Part shown: piece by piece, positions 17,939 through 25,794 of the stretch | Position numbering within the stretch: the first letter of the stretch is position 1 | Layout: every line of letters begins with the position of its first letter | Assembly (NCBI GenBank): GCA_036744005.1 | Contig: DAINOJ010000001.1 | Span: 310,001-374,000, forward strand | Origin: CALCNS01 sp937897315 | GTDB lineage: Bacteria > Bacillota > JAAYKD01 | DNA: 64,000 nt | Direction of reading: 5' to 3' | Notes under the pieces: generated by a model | Database searches by the model: none | Seen by the model: only the letters and a program-made list of their open reading frames with translations | What the model was told of the DNA's origin: nothing | Program-made: the position numbers and the translations under genes

Positions 17939-19213
17939 TTATTCACCACCTACCCGAATACCTTCCAGCGCAAAGCGTGGATTGAGAATGATTTCGGTTT
18001 GTGCTTCTAATCCGGTAATCATGGCTTCTCCGTTGCGATTCTGCAAAACCTGAACCTCTCGAAAAACAGCAACTCCATCTTCTTTTGTAAAAACACCCGT
18101 TTTTTTGCCTTTTTGAAGGAGTACATCAGAAGGTACTTTTAGTCCATAGTCGACGGCTATAATTCGTTCCATGCTGGGGAAGCGATGTAATAGTGCTTCT
18201 GCTACTAAATCTTGAAACTTATAAGCCAAAATAATAGAATCGTTCTCTTGACGCATGGAATCTATTTTTCCATAGATGACATTACCGAGCATAGTCACTA
18301 ATTTGACTTCGTCGCCCACTTTTAGGTTCATGGCCTCGGCAATGGTATAACTGGTTACCCAATACCAGGGAGCTTGAACTGTTTTGCATAAAGGTTTGCC
18401 AGCCACCAAATCGGTTGGGGTTTCTTTGGACCTGCCGTAAGGAAAAGTACTTAAGTCTTTTAACCCTAGTGTATGAAGCTCCTTGGTACTTAAGAATCCC
18501 TCATATTCGTCCACGGAGAAACTAATGACTCCATCGTAAACCGAGGATACAACGGTAGAATTCTTGCGGAGGATATCCATAAGCTTTGCTTCTTCTTGGT
18601 TCCAGTACTGTGTATTATCGCTAACTGTGCTTTTTTGTTGGTACAACTCATCTATACTGGATTCAAGAGTTTCAATACGAGTCTCCAGACGGCTGACGGC
18701 TTCTGGATCTTTCTTGACCGCTTCGGTCTGTAGTTCCTTTTCAATGCTAAGAATCTCTTTTTGGACATTGATCACGGATTCATCATAAAATGCTAAACGG
18801 GAATTATAGGCATCTAAATCTTTCTTTCGGTTTTCTTGAAGGGCTTTTAGTGCCTTGTCGTATTCACGAATGGAGGAAGCATCATAAATTTCTGCTACCG
18901 CATCATTTACTTTAACATACGAAGCGTTCGGTACTAAGCTAGACCAACGCCCGCTTTTGGGAGCAACAATCACATTCTCATCCCGTAAAATGACTCCATT
19001 GCTAGGACTGGTGGCAATCAGTTTTTCTTCAACATATGTCTGTGTCTTCAAAATCCGGGACATCGTATTTCGATAGAGATGGTAAATCCCAAAAGTGAAT
19101 GCAGCAAGTAATATGACAATTAAAATACCGATGACCCATTTTATAATCCTGCGGCGTTTTTGCAAAGCTTCTTTTGATTTTGCAGAGCGTGATCTTCTTA
19201 CTTGTTTTTTCAT
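17939..19213 (-). CDS. HlyD-like membrane-anchored adaptor protein
   Basis: A 424-residue protein with a basic N-terminus (MKKQVRRSRSAKSKE), one transmembrane segment at about 24-46, a biotinyl-lipoyl-like half-motif, a coiled coil (about 125-215) and a beta-barrel region with VGDEVKLVTMLG. This is the layout of HlyD-family periplasmic adaptors, but no ABC or RND exporter is adjacent. The same kind of gene sits next to sepF/yggS in other clostridial genomes, so a role in the envelope or at the septum is possible. Function unknown. Confidence 0.75.
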   Translation of the reverse strand: MKKQVRRSRSAKSKEALQKRRRIIKWVIGILIVILLAAFTFGIYHLYRNTMSRILKTQTYVEEKLIATSPSNGVILRDENVIVAPKSGRWSSLVPNASYVKVNDAVAEIYDASSIREYDKALKALQENRKKDLDAYNSRLAFYDESVINVQKEILSIEKELQTEAVKKDPEAVSRLETRIETLESSIDELYQQKSTVSDNTQYWNQEEAKLMDILRKNSTVVSSVYDGVISFSVDEYEGFLSTKELHTLGLKDLSTFPYGRSKETPTDLVAGKPLCKTVQAPWYWVTSYTIAEAMNLKVGDEVKLVTMLGNVIYGKIDSMRQENDSIILAYKFQDLVAEALLHRFPSMERIIAVDYGLKVPSDVLLQKGKKTGVFTKEDGVAVFREVQVLQNRNGEAMITGLEAQTEIILNPRFALEGIRVGGE

Positions 19214-19222
19214 TATATCGAC

Positions 19223-19690
19223 TCAGTTCTTTACTTTTTCGTCTTTGCTCAGTTTTTTCAGTTCAACCATAAAGTGATCAATATCCTCAAAATGACGATA
19301 AACACTAGCAAAGCGGACATAGGCTACAGTATCCACCTCTCTTAACCGTTTCATTACGGCTTCTCCAATAAAGCGGGTGGGAATTTCGGGTTGTAGTAGA
19401 TTTCTCATTTCTAGTTCCACATCATTGGCTAATTTATGCAAAGTTTCAACAGGGATGGGGCGTTTTTCACATGCACGAAGCAAACCACCCATGATTTTGT
19501 TGCGATCAAAGACCTCTCGACGGCCATCGCGCTTCACCACAACCATAGCGGTTTGCTCTACTTCTTCAAATGTAGTAAATCGTTTTCCGCAAACCACACA
19601 TTCGCGTCGTCGGCGAATCGCTTCACCGTCTTCAATCGGACGAGAGTCAATGACTCTGCTGTCGTCGGCGTGGCAATAAGGACATTTCAT
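19223..19690 (-). CDS. nrdR: Transcriptional repressor NrdR
   Basis: A 155-residue regulator of ribonucleotide reductase genes. It has the N-terminal zinc ribbon (CPYC and CVVCGKRF) and an ATP-cone domain that senses ATP/dATP. The start is the ATG at 19690, six bases after GGAGGT; the GTG two codons earlier abuts the ribosome binding site. It is placed between ftsZ and the HlyD-like gene. Confidence 0.96.
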   Translation of the reverse strand: MKCPYCHADDSRVIDSRPIEDGEAIRRRRECVVCGKRFTTFEEVEQTAMVVVKRDGRREVFDRNKIMGGLLRACEKRPIPVETLHKLANDVELEMRNLLQPEIPTRFIGEAVMKRLREVDTVAYVRFASVYRHFEDIDHFMVELKKLSKDEKVKN

Positions 19691-19716
19691 GGTCACACCT
19701 CCAATTATCGGAAGAA

Positions 19717-19743
19717 GCCCCGTGTCGGTGAAGGACGCGGGGC
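19717..19743 (-). terminator. GC-rich stem-loop after ftsZ
   Basis: A 10-bp stem with one G-T pair (GCCCCGTGTC and GACGCGGGGC) lies between the ftsZ stop and nrdR. The following minus-strand sequence TTCTTCC is only moderately T-rich, so partial termination is likely. Confidence 0.65.
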
Positions 19744-19749
19744 CATAAG

Positions 19750-20901
19750 TTACTCGATATCCCCTTCCTTAGGGTCTTTCTCGTCCAGTGGTTTAGCAGG
19801 TGCTTCCTGATCTTTTTTTTGTAGGAACGGGGGAACGTTTAAACCAAACTTGGGTTCTGGAGGACGCCCCTCAGCTCGCATTTTGACTCGGTCTTTTTCT
19901 GTTTGGAATTCTACTTTCCCTGAAGTGTCGAAATAAGGATTTCGCACTTTTGGTTCAAACCCTGTAGCTACGACAGTGATACGGACTTGGTCTTTTAATT
20001 TGTCTTCAATCCGTGCTCCCCAAATAATATTGCATTCCGGATCGACGGCTTCGGCTATGATGGCTGCTGCTTCATCGGTTTCGTATAAAGTGAAGTCAGG
20101 TCCTCCAGCGATGTCAAGCAAGACACCTCTGGCTCCTTCTATGGACATTTCCAACAACGGCGAAGAGATGGCCATTTTAGCGGCTTGTACCGCACGCCCA
20201 TCGCCCTGCCCATACCCAATGCCCATAATAGCAGAGCCGGAATCTTTCATAATAGATTGAACATCCGCAAAGTCCAGGTTGATAATCGCTGGAACAATAA
20301 TGAGTTCGGATATACCTTGTACACCTTGACGTAAAATTTCATCGACCATCTTAAAAGCATCGAGTAAAGAAGTTTTCTTGTCGATGACTTTGGTTAAGCG
20401 TTCGTTGGGAATCGTGATCAACGAATCTACTTTCTCACGCAACCGTTCTATGCCACCATCGGCTTGGGCAGCACGTTTACGGCCCTCAAATCCAAACGGC
20501 TTGGTAACGACAGCAACGGTTAAAGCTCCAATATCTTTGGCGACCTCTGCGACGACAGAAGCGGCTCCTGTTCCGGTGCCTCCACCCATGCCTGCGGTGA
20601 TGAAGACCATGTCAGCACCTTTCAGGACTCTCTCCAGCTCCTCACGACTTTCTTCGGCAGCTTGGAAACCAATTTGTGGGTTCCCACCGGCACCTTGACC
20701 TTTGGTTAGCTTGAGACCAATTTGAAGTTTTTGGTCGGCTAAGGAGTGAGCTAAAACTTGACCATCGGTATTGATAGCGATGAATTCAACGCCTTTCAAA
20801 CCAGCAGAAATCATTCGATCGACTGCGTTGCTACCACCACCGCCAACGCCGACGACTTTTATTTTAGTGATTTCATTCATATCGAATTTGGCTTCCAGCA
20901 A
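19750..20901 (-). CDS. ftsZ: Cell-division GTPase FtsZ
   Basis: A 383-residue FtsZ that forms the Z ring. It shows VVGVGGGGSNAVDRM, the tubulin signature GGGTGTGAASV and a long C-terminal tail. I place the start at the TTG at 20901: GGGGGAG is eight bases upstream and the resulting N-terminus MLEAKFDMNEI resembles the usual MLEF start; a GTG at 20910 and an ATG at 20880 are alternatives. The C-terminal tail (LNVPPFLQKK) contains the conserved binding peptide for SepF and FtsA, but is followed by extra charged residues. No ftsA or ftsQ is upstream. Confidence 0.96.
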   Translation of the reverse strand: MLEAKFDMNEITKIKVVGVGGGGSNAVDRMISAGLKGVEFIAINTDGQVLAHSLADQKLQIGLKLTKGQGAGGNPQIGFQAAEESREELERVLKGADMVFITAGMGGGTGTGAASVVAEVAKDIGALTVAVVTKPFGFEGRKRAAQADGGIERLREKVDSLITIPNERLTKVIDKKTSLLDAFKMVDEILRQGVQGISELIIVPAIINLDFADVQSIMKDSGSAIMGIGYGQGDGRAVQAAKMAISSPLLEMSIEGARGVLLDIAGGPDFTLYETDEAAAIIAEAVDPECNIIWGARIEDKLKDQVRITVVATGFEPKVRNPYFDTSGKVEFQTEKDRVKMRAEGRPPEPKFGLNVPPFLQKKDQEAPAKPLDEKDPKEGDIE

Positions 20902-20954
20902 AACAACCACTCCCCCATCTATAGATTGTTCGAATTTCTAAACAATAAGTGTAT

Positions 20955-20973
20955 CTTCTGTAAGAGACAGAAG
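20955..20973 (-). terminator. Weak stem-loop upstream of ftsZ
   Basis: A 7-bp inverted repeat (CTTCTGT and complement, 5-base loop) lies between the fucosidase stop and ftsZ. It has no T-run on the minus strand, so termination is uncertain; it may be leader structure. Confidence 0.3.
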
Positions 20974-21009
20974 AATTCCTGCAACTTCGTCTTTTTTTTC
21001 AAGAATATT

Positions 21010-22317
21010 TTAAGTTTTCAGACGAACCTTCACAACTGTATCCACTATATCTGGTAACTCAGGTCGGTCTCCTAATGAAATAAACACAATATCCTGATAA
21101 TTCCCCGTTATCCAGTTTTTGGCAATTGAGATTTCACTATGGTCTGCAAGCAAAACGATGGATTCTATTTGATCGATCTTCAAACCGATTAAGGGCACAA
21201 AACCTATGGGAGCTTCCGTAATATGAAAATAAAGGCAACGGTCTTTTGCTGTGATTCTTCCGTATTCTGGCTTCTCCAAGTGACTGGAACCACAGCCATA
21301 AATGGATTCGGAGTTTTTTTTCATCCACTGACCGATCTCACTCAGAATCTTCAAAGACTCTTGAGGGAACCTGCCGCGAGCATCCGGACCGATATTGAGA
21401 AGGAGATTTCCGTTTTTGCTGACGCATTCCACCAATTTGCGGATTAATACAGAAGAACTTTTAAAATCAGAATCGTTATGGGCATATCCCCAATGATGAT
21501 TCATGGTGATGCAAGATTCCCACATCGCTACTTCTCCTCTGGCGTTGCGTATGCCATGAGGAGGGATGATTTGCTCTGGGCTGACAAAATCCCCACTGGT
21601 TATTTGTGGATTTTCGCTGAGTAGTGAACCAAATCCTTCCCCACTGGCTTCGAGACGATTATCGAAAATCGCCCAAGGTTGCGTCTGGCGAACCATTTGA
21701 ATCAGTTCAGAACCTCGCCAAGCTTCTCCACGTAAGTTTTCATAGGCAAAATCGAACCAAAAGATGTCAATCTTACCATAGTTTGTTGCCAATTCTTTAA
21801 CTTGAGCATGCATATACTCTAAATACCGGTCAAAATCATGAGGTTTTCCTTTATACTCCAAGTTTTCTCTCATCGGATGGTGTGGATCACCATAATGAGG
21901 ATAATCCGGATGATGCCAATCTAACAGAGAGTAATATAGACCCACTTTGATTCCTTCCTCGCGAAACGCTTCAAGAAATTCCTGAACCGCATCACGACCG
22001 AAAGGGGTGTTGGTGGATTTGTAGTCGGTATATTGGCTGTCGAATAAACAGAAACCATCATGGTGCTTCGCTGTAAAGACGGCATATTTCATTCCAGCTT
22101 GTTTCGCTGCTTTGGCCCAGCATTTTGCATCGAATAGATCTGCAGTAAACTGATCAAAGTAGGGTTGATACAGCTCCACACTCATACGCTCGTTACTGCG
22201 TACCCACTCTCCTCTCGCAGGAATAGCATAAAGTCCCCAGTGAATAAACATTCCAAAGCGTGCTTCGCGAAACCATTCGATTTTCTTTTGATAATGATCC
22301 CAATCAAATGCTTGCAT
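21010..22317 (-). CDS. Alpha-L-fucosidase, glycoside hydrolase family 29
   Basis: A 435-residue GH29 enzyme that would release fucose from glycans. The N-terminal catalytic barrel has the family markers FGMFIHWGLY, FTAKHHDGFCLFDS and IDIFWFDFAYE, whose aspartate is the likely nucleophile; NGNLLLNIGPDARG closes the catalytic domain. No signal peptide is seen, so the enzyme is probably intracellular. The ATG at 22317 follows GGAGGTAACA. No fucose permease, isomerase or kinase is nearby, so the source of its substrate is unclear. Confidence 0.93.
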   Translation of the reverse strand: MQAFDWDHYQKKIEWFREARFGMFIHWGLYAIPARGEWVRSNERMSVELYQPYFDQFTADLFDAKCWAKAAKQAGMKYAVFTAKHHDGFCLFDSQYTDYKSTNTPFGRDAVQEFLEAFREEGIKVGLYYSLLDWHHPDYPHYGDPHHPMRENLEYKGKPHDFDRYLEYMHAQVKELATNYGKIDIFWFDFAYENLRGEAWRGSELIQMVRQTQPWAIFDNRLEASGEGFGSLLSENPQITSGDFVSPEQIIPPHGIRNARGEVAMWESCITMNHHWGYAHNDSDFKSSSVLIRKLVECVSKNGNLLLNIGPDARGRFPQESLKILSEIGQWMKKNSESIYGCGSSHLEKPEYGRITAKDRCLYFHITEAPIGFVPLIGLKIDQIESIVLLADHSEISIAKNWITGNYQDIVFISLGDRPELPDIVDTVVKVRLKT

Positions 22318-22335
22318 TGTTACCTCCACATAAAG

Positions 22336-22361
22336 AGAATCAGAGATTGCTCTCTGATTCT
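22336..22361 (-). terminator. 11-bp stem-loop between the unknown gene and the fucosidase
   Basis: A perfect 11-bp inverted repeat (AGAATCAGAGA and complement, 4-base loop) just upstream of the fucosidase ribosome binding site. The minus-strand T-run is weak (CTTTATG), so it may attenuate or shape translation of the fucosidase. Confidence 0.5.
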
Positions 22362-22449
22362 GCCGCATATTATGATTTTGAAGAGTCTTGTTTCTTCCCT
22401 GTCCATTTTTCCCACAACTGTGAGATCCAATCGATTAAAATTCACATAG

Positions 22450-23175
22450 CTACTCTCCTCTGCTATTGGCCAGACGATTCAGTTTCGCGGCTAAATACGC
22501 ACGATACCGAGGGGTTTGGTTCTTAACGTCATCACGTGTTATTTTTTGCCAAAGGGTAATTTCATGGATGAGTGCTTCACTGGCATTTCGCCATGTCATA
22601 TAACCGGTAGAACATTCCATATCGAGCCAGATAACCGTGGCATAATCAATATATTCGGCTTTGTTATCCACATTATGCTTCGTACAATAACTTTGATACG
22701 TTTCTGCGAGTTTTTCTCGTTCTAACAAACGTGCATCGTAATAATCAGCAGTTGCTTCGTTATAAGGAATCATGACCGAAGCAAAACGAAGCCCAAGTTG
22801 TTTATCAGGAATATCGCGTGCTGCTTTTTCGGTGAGTTTGCGATTGGTTTCAGCCCATAACACCCATTCTTCGGGAGCAGCCTCCGCTCTTGGCATGGGA
22901 GGCAAATTCAACACATGCGAAAAATGATTGGAGATCACATTGGTCTTGAGCAGTTGCCGTTCAACGGAGCTCAAGATATACGGTAATGCTTCATACGTAT
23001 CTATGATGTATTGTAATACTTCGTCTCCGCTTGGTACCCGATCTGTAATATCTGATTCTTCGATACGAACCTGATTCCAAGGAAGATAGAGATCCTCTGC
23101 GTAGGATGGCGTTTGAATGTTTTCACGTAGTTCGGCGGTTGTTGAATTATTGTTGTCTTGTCTGGATTGTCCCAT
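22450..23175 (-). CDS. Protein of unknown function, 241 residues
   Basis: I do not recognise this protein. It is 241 residues, soluble, rich in charged and aromatic residues and predicted helical, with no signal peptide or membrane segment. Noticeable stretches are YEALPYILSSVERQLLKT, PYNEATADYYDARLLERE and MECSTGYMTWRNASEAL; the last is Cys/Trp containing and could be a site. The start ATG is preceded by AAGGCGG. It is transcribed with, and 133 bases upstream of, the fucosidase and downstream of the Ldh-family oxidoreductase, but composition does not reveal a role. Confidence 0.7.
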   Translation of the reverse strand: MGQSRQDNNNSTTAELRENIQTPSYAEDLYLPWNQVRIEESDITDRVPSGDEVLQYIIDTYEALPYILSSVERQLLKTNVISNHFSHVLNLPPMPRAEAAPEEWVLWAETNRKLTEKAARDIPDKQLGLRFASVMIPYNEATADYYDARLLEREKLAETYQSYCTKHNVDNKAEYIDYATVIWLDMECSTGYMTWRNASEALIHEITLWQKITRDDVKNQTPRYRAYLAAKLNRLANSRGE

Positions 23176-23301
23176 TCATACACCGCCTTTACGTGATTAT
23201 TTAAACGTGCCCATTTATATTCGAACCGCATTAGGTGAATTCCTACCGATTCAAAAATAATTTTTCGTTGCAACCAGTTGCTTTCCGACTAAATCTGTAA
23301 T

Positions 23302-24417
23302 CTATTTACTAGGCTCCCACGGGAAAACATGAGTTAACCCAAGGTTATCACGAACAGACGAAAATTCTCTTTGCACAGCCTCGCCTACCGGCACACCCTT
23401 CGTTTTTCGGTCTTGCCATGCAAGCCATTCCTTCTCTCCTGCTGTGTAAATGTATGGCTCCCCAGGAGCTTTTTTGGAAGCTCGGAGCTCCCTGAGAATG
23501 TTTCCGGCTATTTGCTTAAAACTCTCAGCACCCATAAAGGCTTCCGTATCTATGGCAATAAAGAAGTGTCCTAAGTGATAAGGAATCTTCTCCCCTTGTG
23601 AACCAATCCCGCTGAGTAACTTCAAATAGTTCCCAGTTTGTAATGCAGCCGATAGGATTTCAACAACTGTTGCATACCCATATCCTTTATAACCGGCTAA
23701 TTCTTCTCCGATACCTCCTAAGGGGGCAAACGCGGCCTTTCCCTTAAGCAAGTCTTGCAAAATCTGCTCACTGTCTGTCATGGCCGAGCCATCTTCACCA
23801 ATCACCATACCTGCCGGTGTCGGAGCACCTTTCTTTGCATAGACTTCAATCTTTCCTCGTTGTGTTATGGAGGTAGCACAGTCAAGAACAAATGGAAATT
23901 CCTCGTCTGTAGGCAGCCCAAAGGTCAATGGGTTTGTCCCTAACATATTTTCCACTCCAAAAGTAGGAGCAATAGAAGGTCGTGCATTGGTTCCGGTAAT
24001 CCCTATCATGTTCGCTTGGGTTGCCATGGTCGCATAATAACCTGCTATACCATAATGCGTTGAATTTCGTACTGCAACCATGCCCATACCGAATTTTTTT
24101 GCTTTTTCAATAGCCATTTGCATAGACTTAACTCCGATAACCATTCCCATACCATCGTGCCCATCCACGACTGCTGTAGTAGGGGTTTCTCGAATTACTT
24201 CAAATCGTGTCACAGGCTGTTGAATTCCCGCCAGAATGCGATCCACGTATATGGGTTTGAATCGATTGCTACCATGGCTTTCGATACCTCTACGATCGCT
24301 TTCCATGAGTACATCGGAGCAAATTTTGGCATCCTCATAGGGTACACCCAACTTCACAAAGGCTTGAGTCATGAAGTCATCCAATAACTCCCAGCGAATA
24401 TAGGGTCTAGTTTCCAT
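23302..24417 (-). CDS. Ldh-family (malate/L-lactate dehydrogenase type) NAD(P)-dependent oxidoreductase
   Basis: A 371-residue member of the MDH2/LDH2 family, unrelated to classical Rossmann-fold dehydrogenases. Family landmarks include ESDRRGIESHG near residue 50, VRNSTHYGIAGYY with the conserved His, NARPSIAPTFG and LGTNPLTFGLP. Members reduce various 2-oxo acids such as malate, lactate, ureidoglycolate or 2,3-diketogulonate; the substrate cannot be assigned here. Start ATG after AAAGGAGG. Confidence 0.9.
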   Translation of the reverse strand: METRPYIRWELLDDFMTQAFVKLGVPYEDAKICSDVLMESDRRGIESHGSNRFKPIYVDRILAGIQQPVTRFEVIRETPTTAVVDGHDGMGMVIGVKSMQMAIEKAKKFGMGMVAVRNSTHYGIAGYYATMATQANMIGITGTNARPSIAPTFGVENMLGTNPLTFGLPTDEEFPFVLDCATSITQRGKIEVYAKKGAPTPAGMVIGEDGSAMTDSEQILQDLLKGKAAFAPLGGIGEELAGYKGYGYATVVEILSAALQTGNYLKLLSGIGSQGEKIPYHLGHFFIAIDTEAFMGAESFKQIAGNILRELRASKKAPGEPYIYTAGEKEWLAWQDRKTKGVPVGEAVQREFSSVRDNLGLTHVFPWEPSK

Positions 24418-24490
24418 GATTCATTTCCTCCTTTGATACGTATACTAATTACTTCTTGAGTCACGGAAGAAATCCTGCAAAAAAATGAAA

Positions 24491-24515
24491 TAAAGCCACC
24501 AAAAGGTGACTTTAT
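24491..24515 (-). terminator. Rho-independent terminator after the P-loop kinase gene
   Basis: The stem AAAGTCACC/GGTGGCTTT (minus strand, loop TTTT, one G-U pair) starts at the gene stop and is followed by TTTCATTTTTTT. Confidence 0.85.
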
Positions 24516-25090
24516 GATTCGCAATAGAGATATTGACTTGTCTCTCGAATTTTGTAATATTCAAAGTACCTATTCTCCATAGGGATCCATTCTTCCATAA
24601 AGCGTTTATGTAAGTACTCCCCATTCCTATGAAGTATCCGCCTACTCTGTTCTTCTGCGTCCACTTCGAGAAAGAGAGTGATATCATAAGGTTGCTGAAA
24701 ATATGGATGATGACTGTAAGAGCCTTCTATAATATTGAGAAGTTTTGGTTGTACAGAATTGATTTTTGCAAAAGTCATGCTTTGGCAGTCGAATATACGG
24801 TAGGAAAAGGATCTTTTCTCGCGTAAAGGTAGAATGACTTCTGTATGAAAGCGCTCATAATCGACATTACCACCGGGTTCAAGTAGACGTTCTGTGGTTC
24901 GTTGGTGGGACTGGAGGAAAAAGTCGTCCATATGAAACAAGTTACAATCATACAATAAAGACAGTTCATGAGCCAAATGACTTTTACCTGAAGCACTACA
25001 ACCATCAATCGCCAATAAAGTTGTAGTATTAGAAGCCAAACGTTGTGAGAGAAGTTCTTTCAAATCAAGTAAGGAAATGTACTGTGACAT
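24512..25090 (-). CDS. Uridine-kinase-like P-loop kinase
   Basis: A 192-residue P-loop protein of the uridine kinase/phosphoribulokinase type: Walker A GCSASGKSHLA, then FHMDDFFL, the family acidic motif that positions the phosphate acceptor, and IIEGSYSHHPYF as the third motif. Small proteins like this are often annotated uridine kinase, but the substrate is not proven; nucleosides or vitamin-like alcohols are possible. It is the second gene of a two-gene unit with the ECF S component, 9 bases after it, hinting that it phosphorylates the imported compound. Confidence 0.78.
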   Translation of the reverse strand: MSQYISLLDLKELLSQRLASNTTTLLAIDGCSASGKSHLAHELSLLYDCNLFHMDDFFLQSHQRTTERLLEPGGNVDYERFHTEVILPLREKRSFSYRIFDCQSMTFAKINSVQPKLLNIIEGSYSHHPYFQQPYDITLFLEVDAEEQSRRILHRNGEYLHKRFMEEWIPMENRYFEYYKIRETSQYLYCES

Positions 25091-25099
25091 ATACGACTC

Positions 25100-25630
25100 C
25101 TACTTTGATATAAATCCTGCTCTTTCAAGAGTGAGAACAAGAATGGGAATTAAAAGAAGTTGGACGAGAATTCCTGGAATTGCATTGACAAATGCCCCCG
25201 CCAAAAAAGCTTTTTGAGTGAACGCTCCCCCACGGCTAGCCAAAAGAAAATACATGGCACTTCCCCAAACGAGTCGTCCTCCTATCATGGCTGTCACCAG
25301 GGAAGCGAACACGGACCAAGGTTTTTTAGGTAGTGCAGAATAAATCAACCCAGTCAATACACCATAGGTAGCGAGTTCAAAGGCCATTGCCATCGCGACT
25401 GGAAACAAAGGGGGCATACCAAACAAAACGCTTCTCAACAAGGGGGTAATGAACCCTACCGCTAAACCATAGGGCCAGCCACAAATAAACCCGGTTAAAA
25501 GAACCGGAATGTGCATTGGTAACAACTGACTACCAATACTCGGAATCTGACCGGTTAGAAAGGGTAAGACCAAACCTAAGGCCAATAGAAGAGCCGCGTA
25601 AACCATTTTCTTTGTGGAATTTTGTTTCAA
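25100..25630 (-). CDS. ECF transporter substrate-capture (S) component
   Basis: A 176-residue membrane protein with about six hydrophobic segments and the small-residue-rich, Pro-containing pattern of ECF S components (LPMHIPVLLTGFICGW, AVGFITPLLR). S components bind a vitamin, cofactor precursor or metal and pair with a shared energising module encoded elsewhere. The start is a TTG at 25630 with AAGGAGG seven bases upstream; an ATG at 25606 is the alternative. A clear promoter and a structured leader precede it, and a P-loop kinase follows. The substrate is unknown. Confidence 0.82.
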   Translation of the reverse strand: MKQNSTKKMVYAALLLALGLVLPFLTGQIPSIGSQLLPMHIPVLLTGFICGWPYGLAVGFITPLLRSVLFGMPPLFPVAMAMAFELATYGVLTGLIYSALPKKPWSVFASLVTAMIGGRLVWGSAMYFLLASRGGAFTQKAFLAGAFVNAIPGILVQLLLIPILVLTLERAGFISK

Positions 25631-25649
25631 AATTCTTCCTCCTTGCAAT

Positions 25650-25737
25650 AAAATACCACGAAGTATGCCTGCCTTGGGCAAGCGATTCAGCGTGGTATTT
25701 TGTCTTCATTTGCATTCATATATCAGCTTCGGCTGAC
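25650..25737 (-). promoter_or_regulatory. Structured leader RNA of the ECF S component gene, candidate riboswitch
   Basis: Between the promoter and the start codon the transcript can form hairpin 1 (UCAGC-CGAA-GCUGA, 25723-25736) and hairpin 2 with a perfect 11-bp outer stem (25650-25660 with 25691-25701) enclosing an asymmetric internal loop and a 6-bp inner stem (25668-25673 with 25677-25682) capped by three bases. The AGGAGG lies nine bases after hairpin 2. ECF S genes are often riboswitch-controlled, but this layout does not match any class I know. Structure is seen; ligand control is inference. Confidence 0.5.
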
Positions 25738-25747
25738 GATTGACCAA

Positions 25748-25776
25748 AGTATACCATAATACAAAAAGGATGGCAA
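25748..25776 (-). promoter_or_regulatory. SigA-type promoter of the ECF S component unit
   Basis: On the minus strand TTGCCA, a 17-base spacer and TATACT form a near-consensus promoter. Transcription would begin near 25741, giving a leader of about 110 bases before the TTG start. Confidence 0.75.
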
Positions 25777-25794
25777 GCAACTGACAAGCTTCGA

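Noticed and set aside
23001..23273. 90-codon frame on the minus strand before and inside the unknown gene
   Set aside because: It overlaps the unknown gene in a different frame, starts without a binding site and has no recognisable features.
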